A stretch of 46,296 nt of DNA from Clostridium tertium (lineage in GTDB: Bacteria > Bacillota > Clostridia > Clostridiales > Clostridiaceae). How positions within the stretch are numbered: position 1 is the first letter of the stretch; each line of letters begins with the position of its first letter. The DNA lies in assembly GCF_017873245.1 (NCBI RefSeq), contig NZ_JAGGJY010000022.1, positions 1 to 46,296 of the forward strand, written 5' to 3'. A program made the position numbers and the translations under genes. Shown piece after piece: positions 1 through 8,544 of this stretch. The notes beneath the pieces are model-generated. The model was not told the origin of the DNA, searched no databases, and saw only the letters and a program-made list of their open reading frames with translations.

Positions 1-215
1 TTTAATTTAAATCTAATTAGTATAATAACTAGTTAGAGGTAAAAACTAAATAAGATTAAATTTTTATGAAATAAAACATGATTTTAATTATAATGCTTTA
101 TTTAGTTAGACAAATTAATTTTAAAATATGATGATTAAGTTAGTTAGCTTGTCTATTAATAATTAATTATAGATTTATTAATTAAAATATATAATGAGGA
201 GGAAAAGAAGAAAAT
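1..215. other. Upstream region of selO, no gene
   Basis: AT-rich leader with no open frame of note. It ends in a good ribosome binding site (GAGGAGG, about 197-203) in front of the ATG at 216. No promoter or structured element could be assigned with confidence. Confidence 0.5.
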
Positions 216-1691
216 ATGACAGAAAAAGAAGTAGTAAAAAATACTAAGTTTAATTTAGATAATAGTTATTTAAAGCTTTCAGATATATTTTTCACTATAC
301 AGGATCCAAGCAGTGTTCCATTACCTAAGCTAGTTGCTTTAAATTATTCATTAATAAATTCTTTAGGGTTAGATTCTAAATTCCTGCAAAGTAATGATGG
401 AGTAGAAATCCTTGCAGGTAATAAACTTCCAGAAGGAGCAATACCATTTGCACAAGCATATGCTGGACATCAATTTGGACATTTTACAATGCTTGGAGAT
501 GGTAGAGCAGTATTAATTGGAGAGCATATAACTCCTATTGGGGAGCGGTTAGATATTCAACTTAAAGGTTCTGGGAGAACTCCATATTCAAGAGGTGGAG
601 ATGGAAAAGCTGCTTTAGGACCAATGTTAAGGGAATATATAATAAGTGAATCAATGGCTGCACTAGGAATTCCTACAACTCGTAGTTTAGCAGTAGTTAC
701 TACTGGTAAAAAAATAATACGTGAAGATTATTTACCTGGAGCAATATTAACACGTGTTGCATCAAGCCATATACGTGTAGGTACTTTCCAATATGCTTCA
801 AGATTCGGAAATATTCATGAGCTTAAGGAATTATCTGATTACACTATAAATAGACATTATCCTTATATTGCTGATGAAGAAAATAAATATTTAGCTTTCT
901 TAAAAGAAGTAATAAAAAAGCAAGCAGAGCTTATAGCAAAATGGCAATTGGTAGGGTTTATTCATGGAGTTATGAATACAGATAATATGACAATTAGTGG
1001 AGAAACAATTGATTATGGACCTTGTGCATTTATGGATGTATATGATCCAGAAACAGTATTTAGCTCTATTGATGTTCAAGGAAGATATGCATATGGCAAT
1101 CAACCTAAACTTGCAGCTTGGGACCTTGCAAGATTTGCAGAAACATTAATACCATTAATTCATACTAATCAAGATGAAGCTGTTGATTTAGCACAAAATG
1201 CAATTTCAGAATTTGCAAATATATATGAAGAAAATTGGTTATCTGGAATGCGCTCCAAACTTGGAATATTTAATGAAGAAGATGAAGATAAATCATTAAT
1301 TGAGAATCTTTTAAGCATGATGCATAAATATGGTGCAGATTATACAAATACATTTGCCGCATTAACTATTGATAAAAAAGATGGCATTGTAATGTTTAGC
1401 ACATCTGAATTTAGTAAATGGAATGAACTATGGCAAGAAAGACTAACAAGGCAATCAGAAACAAAAGAATCAATTAAACAATTAATGCAAAGCTCTAATC
1501 CTTATATAATACCACGTAATCATAGAGTGGAAGAAGCATTAGATGCTGCAGTAAAAAATGAAGACTATGGAGTTATGGATAGACTTTTAGATGCTCTTTC
1601 AAAACCATTTGCATATTCCAAAGAGCAAGATGAGTATTCAACATTACCAGAACCTTCAAATCGTCCATATAGAACATTTTGTGGAACTTAA
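216..1691 (+). CDS. selO: SelO/YdiU family protein adenylyltransferase
   Basis: Pseudokinase-fold enzyme that transfers AMP from ATP to protein hydroxyl residues; in other bacteria it is linked to redox stress. At 491 aa it is full length for the bacterial family. Hallmarks are [10 protein letters not shown] (81-90), [10 protein letters not shown] (94-103), the nucleotide-binding stretch [16 protein letters not shown] (115-130, with the ATP-contacting Lys117 and Arg residues), the catalytic-loop region HGVMNTDNM (250-258) and the metal-binding DYGP (Asp266). The C-terminus is TFCGT, keeping the penultimate-region Cys (489) that is Cys in bacteria and Sec in animals. It is a single-gene unit: a GAGGAGG site precedes it and a strong hairpin terminator follows 15 bases after the stop. 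Family identity is sure; substrates are unknown. Confidence 0.97.
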   Translation: MTEKEVVKNTKFNLDNSYLKLSDIFFTIQDPSSVPLPKLVALNYSLINSLGLDSKFLQSNDGVEILAGNKLPEGAIPFAQAYAGHQFGHFTMLGDGRAVLIGEHITPIGERLDIQLKGSGRTPYSRGGDGKAALGPMLREYIISESMAALGIPTTRSLAVVTTGKKIIREDYLPGAILTRVASSHIRVGTFQYASRFGNIHELKELSDYTINRHYPYIADEENKYLAFLKEVIKKQAELIAKWQLVGFIHGVMNTDNMTISGETIDYGPCAFMDVYDPETVFSSIDVQGRYAYGNQPKLAAWDLARFAETLIPLIHTNQDEAVDLAQNAISEFANIYEENWLSGMRSKLGIFNEEDEDKSLIENLLSMMHKYGADYTNTFAALTIDKKDGIVMFSTSEFSKWNELWQERLTRQSETKESIKQLMQSSNPYIIPRNHRVEEALDAAVKNEDYGVMDRLLDALSKPFAYSKEQDEYSTLPEPSNRPYRTFCGT

Positions 1692-1705
1692 TATGAAACT
1701 TAAAC

Positions 1706-1744
1706 AAAGGACTTACTCAGTTTTAGTAAGTCCTTTAATAATTT
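1706..1744 (+). terminator. Intrinsic terminator of selO
   Basis: Perfect 12-bp stem AAAGGACTTACT (1706-1717) with AGTAAGTCCTTT (1725-1736), 7-nt loop, then AATAATTTTT. Its arms closely resemble those of the hairpin at 29355-29384. Confidence 0.85.
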
Positions 1745-1781
1745 TTAGTTAAATGATTAATAAATTAAAGGAGCAATTATT

Positions 1782-2369
1782 ATGCTTAATTTAAAGACAG
1801 GTAAAGCATTCAGAAGATTAAATGGTAATAAATCAACAGTACCTGATCCAAATTTCATACCAAAAGTTGAAGGAGAAGTATTACTTAAAAGGAAAGAGGA
1901 TGGGCCAACAGAACCAATTAATTTTTCAGTAAATGGTATTGCTATATCTCCTGATGGAAAGATAATATATTATTGTCCATTGTCAAGCAGAAATTTATAT
2001 TCAATTGAAACAGAACTTTTAAGGGATAGGTCAATTCCAGATGAAGTATTATCATCTTACGTTAAAAATCTAGGGGAAAAAGGTGCTTCTGATGGATTAA
2101 TGTCTGATGTTAAAGGAACAGTATATGCAGGTGATTATGAAAATAATAGTATTAGGACTATTTTACTAGATGGCACAATGAAAACTATAGCTCATGATCC
2201 AAGAATTTTATGGCCAGATACACTTTCTATAGGGCCTGATAAATATTTATATTTTATTGCAAATCAACTAAATAGACAAGCTGATTATCATTATGGAAAA
2301 GATTTAAGAGAAAAGCCATATAGCTTATTTAGAATTAAAATAGATGAGCTTCCTGCCCCTACAAAATAA
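1782..2369 (+). CDS. C-terminal half of a Yellow/major royal jelly-like beta-propeller protein
   Basis: 195 aa. The sequence matches the C-terminal half of bacterial Yellow/MRJP (SMP-30-like) propellers: it opens on LNLKTGKAFRRLN, the usual mid-protein strand, then FSVNGIAISPDGKIIYYCPL, KGASDGLMSD and LYFIANQLNRQ. Full-length relatives are about twice as long (350-400 aa), so the N-terminal half is missing. Even so the frame has its own AAGGAG site (about 1769-1774) eight bases before ATG 1782 and its own terminator, so it may be translated. No signal peptide is visible, whereas full-length members are usually secreted. A second decayed copy of the last codons lies at 6020-6076. Probably a truncated remnant; family assignment by eye. 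Confidence 0.6.
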   Translation: MLNLKTGKAFRRLNGNKSTVPDPNFIPKVEGEVLLKRKEDGPTEPINFSVNGIAISPDGKIIYYCPLSSRNLYSIETELLRDRSIPDEVLSSYVKNLGEKGASDGLMSDVKGTVYAGDYENNSIRTILLDGTMKTIAHDPRILWPDTLSIGPDKYLYFIANQLNRQADYHYGKDLREKPYSLFRIKIDELPAPTK

Positions 2370-2376
2370 GATATTC

Positions 2377-2410
2377 AAAAAACAGGTATTAATTAATTAC
2401 CTGTTTTTTT
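2377..2410 (+). terminator. Intrinsic terminator
   Basis: 12-bp stem AAAAAACAGGTA (2377-2388) with TACCTGTTTTTT (2398-2409), continuing into a T run. Placed 8 bases after the stop of the propeller fragment. Confidence 0.85.
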
Positions 2411-2472
2411 CTTTACATAAATAAATAACAGAATTTTTTTAGAGCATAATACGAATAATTATTTTAAAATAG

Positions 2473-2501
2473 TTGAAAATATTCGACAGGAATGTTATTA
2501 T
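2473..2501 (+). promoter_or_regulatory. Candidate sigma-A promoter of purine operon
   Basis: TTGAAA (2473-2478), 17-bp spacer, TATTAT (2496-2501). Initiation just after it would place the purine aptamer at the very start of the transcript, as expected. Confidence 0.6.
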
Positions 2502-2518
2502 AGTTATGGAAAAAAATA

Positions 2519-2597
2519 CTGTCTTCATATATTTTTGGTAATATGGTCCAAAAGTCTCTACCAGAACTCCGTAAAGGTTCTGACTATGATGATTTAT
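2519..2597 (+). promoter_or_regulatory. Purine riboswitch, guanine class
   Basis: All parts of the purine aptamer are present. P2 is TTTTTGG/CCAAAA enclosing loop L2 TAATATGGT (about 2531-2553), J2/3 is TCTCTACC, and P3 is CAGAAC/GTTCTG around loop L3 TCCGTAAAG. The closing strand carries GACTATG. The specificity base (position 74 in the standard numbering) is C, which selects guanine, hypoxanthine or xanthine over adenine. J2/3 reads GTCTCTACC where the common form is GTTTCTACC, a change at the flipped-out position 48. The P1 helix has one mismatch. Between aptamer and start codon (2597-2642) I see no hairpin followed by T, so the mode of control is unclear. It fits the permease and phosphoribosyltransferase downstream. 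Confidence 0.92.
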
Positions 2598-2642
2598 TTA
2601 TTACTATGAAATAGGTAGGCAACTCAAAGGGGGAAAACAACT

Positions 2643-3695
2643 ATGTCAGACTTTGTTACTGACTTTCTTGCAATCATAGGTGTTGTTCTAAATGGACTTC
2701 CACAAGGTTTATTAGCATTAACATTTGGGTTTGCATCAATACCAACAGCTTTCGCTTTTTTAGTAGGTGCTATTGGTAATTTAATAACAGGTTCAGTTGC
2801 ACCAATATCATTCCAGGCGGAAACTATAACATATGCAGGTACTGCTGGTAAAGATATGAAAGAGAGATTATCAATGATATTCTTTGGAGCTGCTATAATG
2901 ACACTTATAGGAATGTTCGGATTTTTAAGCAGGATAATAGATTTTGTGGGGCCGACTATTACTTCAGGAATGATGGCCGGTGTTGGCATAATGCTTGCCA
3001 AAGTATCTATGGATATGCTTAAAAGTGATAATAAAGTAAGTGCTGTATCATTAGTAAGTGCAGTTATTGTTTATTTCGCTACAAATGATTTAGTTTTAAC
3101 TATTACTATTTCAGTAGCTCTTTCAAGCATCGTTGCTAATATGCTTAATAAGGAAATGAGAAATGTTAAAATTCCTAAGGAAAAAATAGAAAAGAAAAAG
3201 TTTATATTTAACTTAAGAATATTAAGAGGGGCATTGGGGATGGTGTGCTTAAACATTGGATCTAATATTGCATTTGGACAAATAACTGGAAGTATGGCTA
3301 ATACAAATGTAAATATAGATCATCTTTCTGTTATAAGTAGCATTGCAGATATGGGTTCAGCATTATTTGGTGGTGCACCAGTTGAATCTATAATCTCTGC
3401 AACAGGAAGTGCACCACATCCATTGGCAGCAGGAGTAATTATGATGTTGATTATGGCAGCAATTTTATTCTTTGGATTATTACCTAAGATAGGTAAATAT
3501 GTGCCATCTCAATCAATTAGTGGATTTTTATTTGTATTAGGTATATTAGTTACATTACCTGGAAATGCAGCTAGTGCTCTAGCTGGATCAGATAGTTTAG
3601 TTGGGGGAGTGACTATGGGAGTTACAGCAATAACAGATCCATTCCTTGGAATGCTAGCAGGTATTATAACAAGATTTGCACAAGTATTATTTTAA
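2643..3695 (+). CDS. NCS2-type purine permease
   Basis: 350-aa polytopic membrane protein with about ten hydrophobic segments, resembling nucleobase:cation symporters of the NCS2 group. Recognisable stretches are the N-terminal GLPQGLLALTFGFASIPTAF, the SFQAETITYAGTAGK region near residues 57-71 and ADMGSALFGGAPVESIISAT near 236-255, which corresponds to the conserved QNxGxxxxTG-like half helix. It is shorter than typical NCS2 or AzgA permeases (about 420-460 aa), although no break is seen. The AAAGGGGG site lies at 2626-2633. It sits directly behind a guanine-class riboswitch and 14 bases ahead of a phosphoribosyltransferase, so guanine, hypoxanthine or xanthine uptake is the likely role; the exact substrate is inferred from context only. 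Confidence 0.8.
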   Translation: MSDFVTDFLAIIGVVLNGLPQGLLALTFGFASIPTAFAFLVGAIGNLITGSVAPISFQAETITYAGTAGKDMKERLSMIFFGAAIMTLIGMFGFLSRIIDFVGPTITSGMMAGVGIMLAKVSMDMLKSDNKVSAVSLVSAVIVYFATNDLVLTITISVALSSIVANMLNKEMRNVKIPKEKIEKKKFIFNLRILRGALGMVCLNIGSNIAFGQITGSMANTNVNIDHLSVISSIADMGSALFGGAPVESIISATGSAPHPLAAGVIMMLIMAAILFFGLLPKIGKYVPSQSISGFLFVLGILVTLPGNAASALAGSDSLVGGVTMGVTAITDPFLGMLAGIITRFAQVLF

Positions 3696-3709
3696 GGGGG
3701 AAATTTAAT

Positions 3710-4276
3710 ATGAGTTCATACAATCTAGATTTACTTTCATTAAAAAGGGAATTGCCTATAATAAAAATAAAAGAAGATTTAGCAATTGCAAGCTTTGTAA
3801 TACTAGGTGATGCAGAGTTAGTTCAAACAGTTGCTCCTGCAATAGCAGAAAAGTTAAAAGATATAGATATAATTGTTACAGCTGAAGCAAAAGGAATTCC
3901 TCTAGCTTATGAAATATCTAAAATTTTAGGAATGAAGGAATTTATAGTGGCAAGAAAAAGTATTAAATCTTATATGGATTCGCCAATAACTGAAGAAGTG
4001 AATTCAATTACTACTAAAAAACAACAATTTCTATGTTTAGATAAAGTTGATTTAGAAAAGATTAATGGGAAAAAAGTTGCTATAATAGATGATGTAATTT
4101 CAACAGGTGAATCTTTAAGAAGTGTTGAAAACTTAGTTGAAAAAGTTGGAGGAATAGTGAAAGCTAAAGCTGCAATTTTAGCTGAAGGAGATGCATCAAA
4201 TAGAGATGACATTATATTTTTAAAAAGACTTCCACTATTTAAAGTAGATGAAAATGAAAATTTTATAGAAGTATAA
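3710..4276 (+). CDS. Purine phosphoribosyltransferase (Apt/Xpt-like)
   Basis: 188-aa type I phosphoribosyltransferase that should convert an imported purine base plus PRPP into the nucleoside monophosphate in the cytoplasm. The PRPP loop is VAIIDDVISTGES (123-135), and the upstream VTAEAKGIPLAYEIS (about 56-70) is the adenine/xanthine-type flexible-loop and pyrophosphate-site region. Overall form and length are close to Apt and Xpt. It is co-transcribed with the NCS2 permease (14-base gap, RBS AAGGGGG) under the guanine-class riboswitch, which favours xanthine or guanine over adenine as substrate; sequence alone does not settle that. A terminator follows 14 bases after the stop. Confidence 0.85.
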   Translation: MSSYNLDLLSLKRELPIIKIKEDLAIASFVILGDAELVQTVAPAIAEKLKDIDIIVTAEAKGIPLAYEISKILGMKEFIVARKSIKSYMDSPITEEVNSITTKKQQFLCLDKVDLEKINGKKVAIIDDVISTGESLRSVENLVEKVGGIVKAKAAILAEGDASNRDDIIFLKRLPLFKVDENENFIEV

Positions 4277-4290
4277 AAGATGTATAGCCA

Positions 4291-4322
4291 AAAAGTCCAC
4301 AAGTTAATGGTGGACTTTTCTT
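4291..4322 (+). terminator. Terminator of the purine operon
   Basis: 10-bp stem AAAAGTCCAC (4291-4300) with GTGGACTTTT (4310-4319), then CTTATTTTATT. Confidence 0.8.
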
Positions 4323-4600
4323 ATTTTATTGACGCATATTTATTAAAATAACTAAAAAAAGCAGTATTTACATAGATTTAAAAGCCTCCATATAGAACGC
4401 TTTTTAGAACTTAAATAAATAAGAATAGCAAATTTGAAATTTCAGTAAATATAAAATTTAATATGATAAATTTATTTAAGGTTGAGAATAAGAAAATTTA
4501 TTCATGTAAATGTTTATATATATAAATAATTACATCCAAATAAAGATAAGCATAGAAAAGTGTACTGTAACTTAATGATAATTTTTGATATTATATAGTA

Positions 4601-4649
4601 TATTCCAACTAACATTTGGCAATATGAATGCTAAATATTAGTTGGAATA
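4601..4649. repeat. Inverted repeat upstream of the amidohydrolase
   Basis: 17-bp arms TATTCCAACTAACATTT (4601-4617) and AAATATTAGTTGGAATA (4633-4649) with one mismatch and a 15-nt loop. No T run follows, so it is not a plain terminator. It lies 75-120 bases before the start codon at 4724 and could be an operator or a leader hairpin. The rest of 4323-4723 shows no gene. Confidence 0.6.
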
Positions 4650-4723
4650 ATAACAATGTAACAATTAAAACAATTAAGTATGAGTCAATAGAATTATGTA
4701 AATACTGTACACGAGGTGATATT

Positions 4724-5911
4724 ATGAAAGAAATTTTAGAAAGTGCTAAGCTACTAAAAAACGAAATAATAAGGTTTAGAAGAACAATTCATGAAAATCC
4801 AGAAGTTGGTGATCATCTTCCTGAAACTACAAAATTTGTAATGGGAAAACTTAGGGAATTTGGATATGACCCAAAAGAAATATGTGATAGTGGAATTCTT
4901 GCTACTATAAAAGGAGAAAAACCCGGCAAAACATTTCTTTTAAGAGCAGACATGGACTCTCTTCCTGTAGGTGAAGAAAGTAGTTGTGAATTTAAATCAC
5001 ATAATGGTAACATGCATGCATGTGGTCATGATCTTCATACTGCCATGCTACTAGGTGCTGCTAAGCTACTTAAGCAATATGAAGATCAAATAGAGGGAAC
5101 AATTAAATTAGTTTTTCAACCAGATGAAGAAGGATTTACGGGCGCGAAAAAAATGCTTGATGCTGGAGTTCTAGAAAATCCTAAAGTAGATGCAGCAATG
5201 GCAATGCATGTCCATTCTGGAAGTCCATCTAACATGGTTTTATATTCAACAGGACCAAGTATGGCAGGTTGCATAAGATTCAGAATTACTGTAAATGGGG
5301 TTGGATGTCATGGAGCTATGCCTGAAACTGGAGTAGATCCTATTAATATTGCAGCTCATGTATATCTATCCCTACAAGAAATTATAAGTAGAGAAATTGC
5401 TCCAGCTGAGCCAGCAGTTCTAACTATAGGTAAGTTTTCAGGCGGAGATGCACCTAATATAATACCTGATAAGGTTATAATGGAAGGAACAATACGTAAT
5501 GTATCAAAAGAAATAGGAGAATTTATATTCAAGAGATTAAATGAAGTAGCAACTATGACTGCAAAAATGTTTAGAGGTGAAGCTAAAGTAGAAGAATTAT
5601 CCTCTGTACCTCCATTAAATAATGATAAGGAATTAGCCGATGAAATTGCATCTTATATTAAAGATCTTCTAGGAGAAAAAGCAGTATATTGCTTTGAAGG
5701 CGGAAAAGGTATGGGGTCAGAAGATTTTGCATCTTATTCTTATAAGGTACCAAGCATGTACTTTATGTTAGGAGCAGGAACTAAAGAAGAAAACCCTGAG
5801 TATGGATATCCTATGCATCATCCAAAGGTTACATTTAACGAAGATATATTAGTTACTGGAGCAGCTATACATACATATAGTGCAATTATGTGGCTAAAGA
5901 ATAATAAATAA
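4724..5911 (+). CDS. M20 family metallo-amidohydrolase/deacylase
   Basis: 395-aa zinc-dependent hydrolase of the peptidase M20D group (hippurate hydrolase, N-acyl amino acid and N-acetyldiaminopimelate deacylases). Metal and catalytic elements are RADMDSLP (about 74-81), MHACGHDLHT (Cys100, His102), QPDEEG (Glu135/136), AMHVHSG (His162 region), the lid domain GVGCHGAMPETGVDP and the C-terminal MHHPKVTFNED. A longer frame opens at ATG 4628, but that start lies inside an inverted repeat without a ribosome site; ATG 4724 has GAGGTGAT (4713-4720) and gives the usual family length. It is monocistronic. The natural acyl substrate cannot be told from sequence. Confidence 0.9.
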   Translation: MKEILESAKLLKNEIIRFRRTIHENPEVGDHLPETTKFVMGKLREFGYDPKEICDSGILATIKGEKPGKTFLLRADMDSLPVGEESSCEFKSHNGNMHACGHDLHTAMLLGAAKLLKQYEDQIEGTIKLVFQPDEEGFTGAKKMLDAGVLENPKVDAAMAMHVHSGSPSNMVLYSTGPSMAGCIRFRITVNGVGCHGAMPETGVDPINIAAHVYLSLQEIISREIAPAEPAVLTIGKFSGGDAPNIIPDKVIMEGTIRNVSKEIGEFIFKRLNEVATMTAKMFRGEAKVEELSSVPPLNNDKELADEIASYIKDLLGEKAVYCFEGGKGMGSEDFASYSYKVPSMYFMLGAGTKEENPEYGYPMHHPKVTFNEDILVTGAAIHTYSAIMWLKNNK

Positions 5912-6019
5912 ATTATTACTAAATATAATTGTATAAAAATATTTTAAATATTCTCAAGTAATAAAAAGCTATATGGGTTATTAATAACTTATATGGCCTT
6001 TTATTGTTTTATCAAGCAT

Positions 6020-6076
6020 AAAAAATTATATAGCTTGTTTAGAATTAGAGATGAGTTATCGGCGATAAAAGTATAA
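6020..6076 (+). pseudogene. 3' remnant of a second Yellow/MRJP-like gene
   Basis: Translates as KKLYSLFRIRDELSAIKV and stop, against EKPYSLFRIKIDELPAPTK and stop at the end of the 1782-2369 gene: same ending with one codon lost and several substitutions. Nothing else of the gene is recognisable upstream, where an imperfect terminator-like hairpin for the amidohydrolase (about 5966-6003) lies. Confidence 0.6.
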
Positions 6077-6119
6077 GAGTAAGTTTCATTTTTAAGTGGA
6101 ATGTATAAGTTCAGATTAA

Positions 6120-6141
6120 TATTTAGTAATGTTACTAAATA
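6120..6141. promoter_or_regulatory. 22-bp palindrome, possible operator
   Basis: TATTTAGTAA and TTACTAAATA (10-bp perfect arms) around a TG centre, 27 bases upstream of the -35 box of the next gene. Confidence 0.4.
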
Positions 6142-6167
6142 AGCATGCTTATATATCCATTTTTTAT

Positions 6168-6197
6168 TTGATATTCTTAGAATAAGTCTTATATAAT
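6168..6197 (+). promoter_or_regulatory. Candidate promoter of the Gfo/Idh/MocA gene
   Basis: TTGATA (6168-6173), 18-bp spacer, TATAAT (6192-6197), 31 bases before the ATG at 6228. Confidence 0.6.
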
Positions 6198-6227
6198 TAT
6201 GGTAATAAAAGAAAGGAGTATCAATTT

Positions 6228-7199
6228 ATGATAAAGTGGGGAATTATAGCACCTGGTACAATAGCCAATGCTTTTGCAAAAGAAGTTAATAATACTAAAG
6301 AAGGAATTCTTTCTTCTGTTTATGGAAGAAACGAGGATAGAACAAAAGAATTTGCGAAGAAGTATAATATAGAAAAGTACTATACTAATATAGATGACTT
6401 TTTAAGTGATGATAATATAGACGCAGTTTATATAGCAACACCTCACAATTACCATATGAATTATGCTAAGAAATGTATAGAAGCTAAAAAACATATACTA
6501 TGTGAAAAACCATTTTCATATAATTCTAAAACTGGACAAGAAGTTTTAGAGCTTGCAAAAGAAAATAATATATTTATAATGGAGGCACTTTGGACTTTAT
6601 TTTTACCAGCAGTAAATCAAGCAAAAAAATGGATTAAAGAAGGTAAAATAGGAAAAGTTAAATTAATTACAGCAAACTTTGGATTTAAGAGTAAGTATAA
6701 TGTAAATTCAAGATTATATAATCCTAATTTAGCTGGAGGAGCATTATTAGATGTTGGTATTTACCCAATTTTATTTTCTAACTATATATCAAATGGTTTT
6801 CCAAAAGAAATAAAGGCAAGTGCTGAATATACAAATACTAATGTAGATGAAAGTGATATTATTAATTTAAAGTATGAAGATGGAATATTGGCTTCTTTAA
6901 CATGCTCAATAGCAGTTGATACAGATAATACAGCAGTTATATATGGAGAAAAAGGAAAAATAGTTATACCAACCTTTTGGATGTCAAAAGAAGCATATTT
7001 ATATAATGAATATGCTAATGAAAAGTATATAGATAAATATGAAGAAGCTGGATACAAGTATGAAATTGAAGAAGCAAATAGTTGTATTATAAAGAAGTCT
7101 TTAGAAAGTAATGTGGCATCTCATGATTTTACATTAGGGCTAGCTAAAATAATGGATGAAGTAAGAAATCAAATAGGTTTATTTTATCCATTTGAATAA
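6228..7199 (+). CDS. Gfo/Idh/MocA family NAD(P)-dependent oxidoreductase
   Basis: 323-aa two-domain dehydrogenase for sugar-like or diol substrates. The N-terminal Rossmann domain begins WGIIAPGTIANAF (4-16), continues through DAVYIATPHNYH (65-76) and includes the family catalytic lysine in CEKPF (Lys94). The C-terminal alpha/beta domain has GGALLDVGIYP (170-180), the region of the second catalytic set. It is most like the dihydrodiol dehydrogenase/YvaA-type branch. GAAAGGAG precedes the ATG. It stands alone between its own promoter and terminator, so context gives no substrate. Confidence 0.9.
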   Translation: MIKWGIIAPGTIANAFAKEVNNTKEGILSSVYGRNEDRTKEFAKKYNIEKYYTNIDDFLSDDNIDAVYIATPHNYHMNYAKKCIEAKKHILCEKPFSYNSKTGQEVLELAKENNIFIMEALWTLFLPAVNQAKKWIKEGKIGKVKLITANFGFKSKYNVNSRLYNPNLAGGALLDVGIYPILFSNYISNGFPKEIKASAEYTNTNVDESDIINLKYEDGILASLTCSIAVDTDNTAVIYGEKGKIVIPTFWMSKEAYLYNEYANEKYIDKYEEAGYKYEIEEANSCIIKKSLESNVASHDFTLGLAKIMDEVRNQIGLFYPFE

Positions 7200-7270
7200 A
7201 TTGCATATAAGATTAAGTAGTAAATGTATTAAAATTACAATTACTAATTGATTTTGTTACTTTATAAGTA

Positions 7271-7313
7271 AAAAGCACCTAGCAAGATGTAAATTCTTAT
7301 TTGGTGCTTTTAT
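7271..7313 (+). terminator. Intrinsic terminator
   Basis: AAAAGCACC (7271-7279) pairs with GGTGCTTTT (7303-7311); 23-nt interior, stem ending in T. The remaining 7312-7436 shows no gene. Confidence 0.75.
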
Positions 7314-7436
7314 CATATGCTATTCATTGATTTTAAGATAAAATACTATATTATTTTATTACTGTGCATTTAAAATATGGTATTATTCTATAACTATATC
7401 TTTAGAATTATCATATTTTTAATATTTTTAATTATC

Positions 7437-7670
7437 CTATTTATTTAGATTTTGAGCAAATTGTTGCATAATAGCTTTAACTTCTTCAACTTTTTCTGGC
7501 TTTAATAAAGCAATCATCTTAGGGATGAATTCCATAATATATTCATGTGAAAAAGTACCTTCTGATTGTTTTTTAAAGCTTTCAGCAAGTAATACTTTTG
7601 CTTCATCAACTTTACCTTCTTGAACTCTTTCTAAAATAAAACCTAAAAATTTTTCTTGGCCTTGATGCAT
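7437..7670 (-). CDS. Small conserved helical protein, unknown function
   Basis: 77 aa, predicted almost wholly alpha-helical, with no signal peptide, membrane segment or cysteine. It has an ideal AGGAGG site on the minus strand (complement of about 7678-7684) before ATG at 7670, and stop TAG at 7437. The composition (many Lys, Glu, Gln, Phe) and the phrase GKVDEAKVLLAESFKKQ suggest a soluble helical-repeat-like protein; I do not recognise the family. It is convergent with the oxidoreductase upstream and divergent from the secreted protein at 8139. Confidence 0.75.
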   Translation of the reverse strand: MHQGQEKFLGFILERVQEGKVDEAKVLLAESFKKQSEGTFSHEYIMEFIPKMIALLKPEKVEEVKAIMQQFAQNLNK

Positions 7671-8138
7671 AACTTTTTCCTCCTATTTGTAAATTGTATT
7701 TAGTTTTATTAGTAAAACAACGTTTTAATTATTTAAGATAAAAACTTGCATAGTAAATTACAATTTTTATGTCTATTTGAAAATACTATTCAAATGCAAG
7801 AATAGCAATAATAGTCCATGTTTTATATAAATGATACTATAACAATGAGATTATATTATATGTTTTGTTTTAATGTCAAACAGTATATATAAATATAATA
7901 ATCAATAGGTAATTTAGATTTTGAAATATGGACGAGTAACAATGAAGAATGTCTCTTGAAAACCAAAATTCTTAGATTCAATATAAAGTTTTGAAGGAAT
8001 AATGACAATATATACTTTCTTTAATATAGTTAGTCTACTTTTTTCTAAATGACGAACTAAATTAATATTAAAAATCAACATTATAAGCATAAAAATTTTT
8101 TTTTATCAAAAACTAAAAGAAAACAAAGGAGAATACAA
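7671..8138. other. Intergenic stretch, no gene seen
   Basis: 468 bases, AT-rich, between divergent small genes. It must hold both promoters, but no consensus pair stands out, and no coding frame beyond a few codons was found. Confidence 0.5.
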
Positions 8139-8474
8139 ATGATGATAAAAAAAATATTTTTAGCACTAATAATACTTATATCATTAAATAACAGTATTAG
8201 TGCAAGTGCAACATCTAGTTATGCTGAACCTGTACCAACTGTTTCAAAAACCTATACAGAGGGTTTTTATAAATTTGATAATACAACTAATGTTAATATA
8301 GGTGTAACACTACTCACTAACGTTCCTACTAAAATGATGATTCTTGATGAAGAAATGAATATTGAATTTATTAGCGCAATTCCATATAACACTAAATTTT
8401 ATCTAAATTATATTGAACCAAAAAGAATAATAGCAATAGTTGGTGATGGTGAAGTAGCATTATCGTTTGAATAA
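8139..8474 (+). CDS. Small secreted protein of unknown function
   Basis: 111 aa. Residues 1-25 form a classical Sec signal peptide: Lys pair, a hydrophobic core FLALIILISL and a cleavage region near SASA-TSS. The mature part (about 85 aa) has no cysteine and reads as short beta strands, including YKFDNTTNVNIGVTLL and IIAIVGDGEVALSFE. AAAGGAG (about 8126-8132) serves ATG 8139; the next codon is also ATG. The gene is closed by a hairpin terminator. Family not recognised. Confidence 0.75.
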   Translation: MMIKKIFLALIILISLNNSISASATSSYAEPVPTVSKTYTEGFYKFDNTTNVNIGVTLLTNVPTKMMILDEEMNIEFISAIPYNTKFYLNYIEPKRIIAIVGDGEVALSFE

Positions 8475-8501
8475 ATTAGATAGACTATACTGTAAGACTA
8501 T

Positions 8502-8544
8502 AAAAATACTGTATTATTAAGAAATTAATATGCAGTATTTTTTA
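8502..8544 (+). terminator. Intrinsic terminator of the secreted protein gene
   Basis: AAAAATACTG (8502-8511) with CAGTATTTTT (8533-8542), then TATTTCTC. Confidence 0.75.

Noticed and set aside
2624..3001. Minus-strand 125-codon frame inside the NCS2 permease
   Set aside because: Proline/isoleucine-rich shadow of a membrane protein gene, no ribosome site.
4628..4723. 32-residue N-terminal extension of the M20 hydrolase
   Set aside because: ATG 4628 lies in an inverted repeat with no ribosome site; ATG 4724 has GAGGTGAT and fits the family length.
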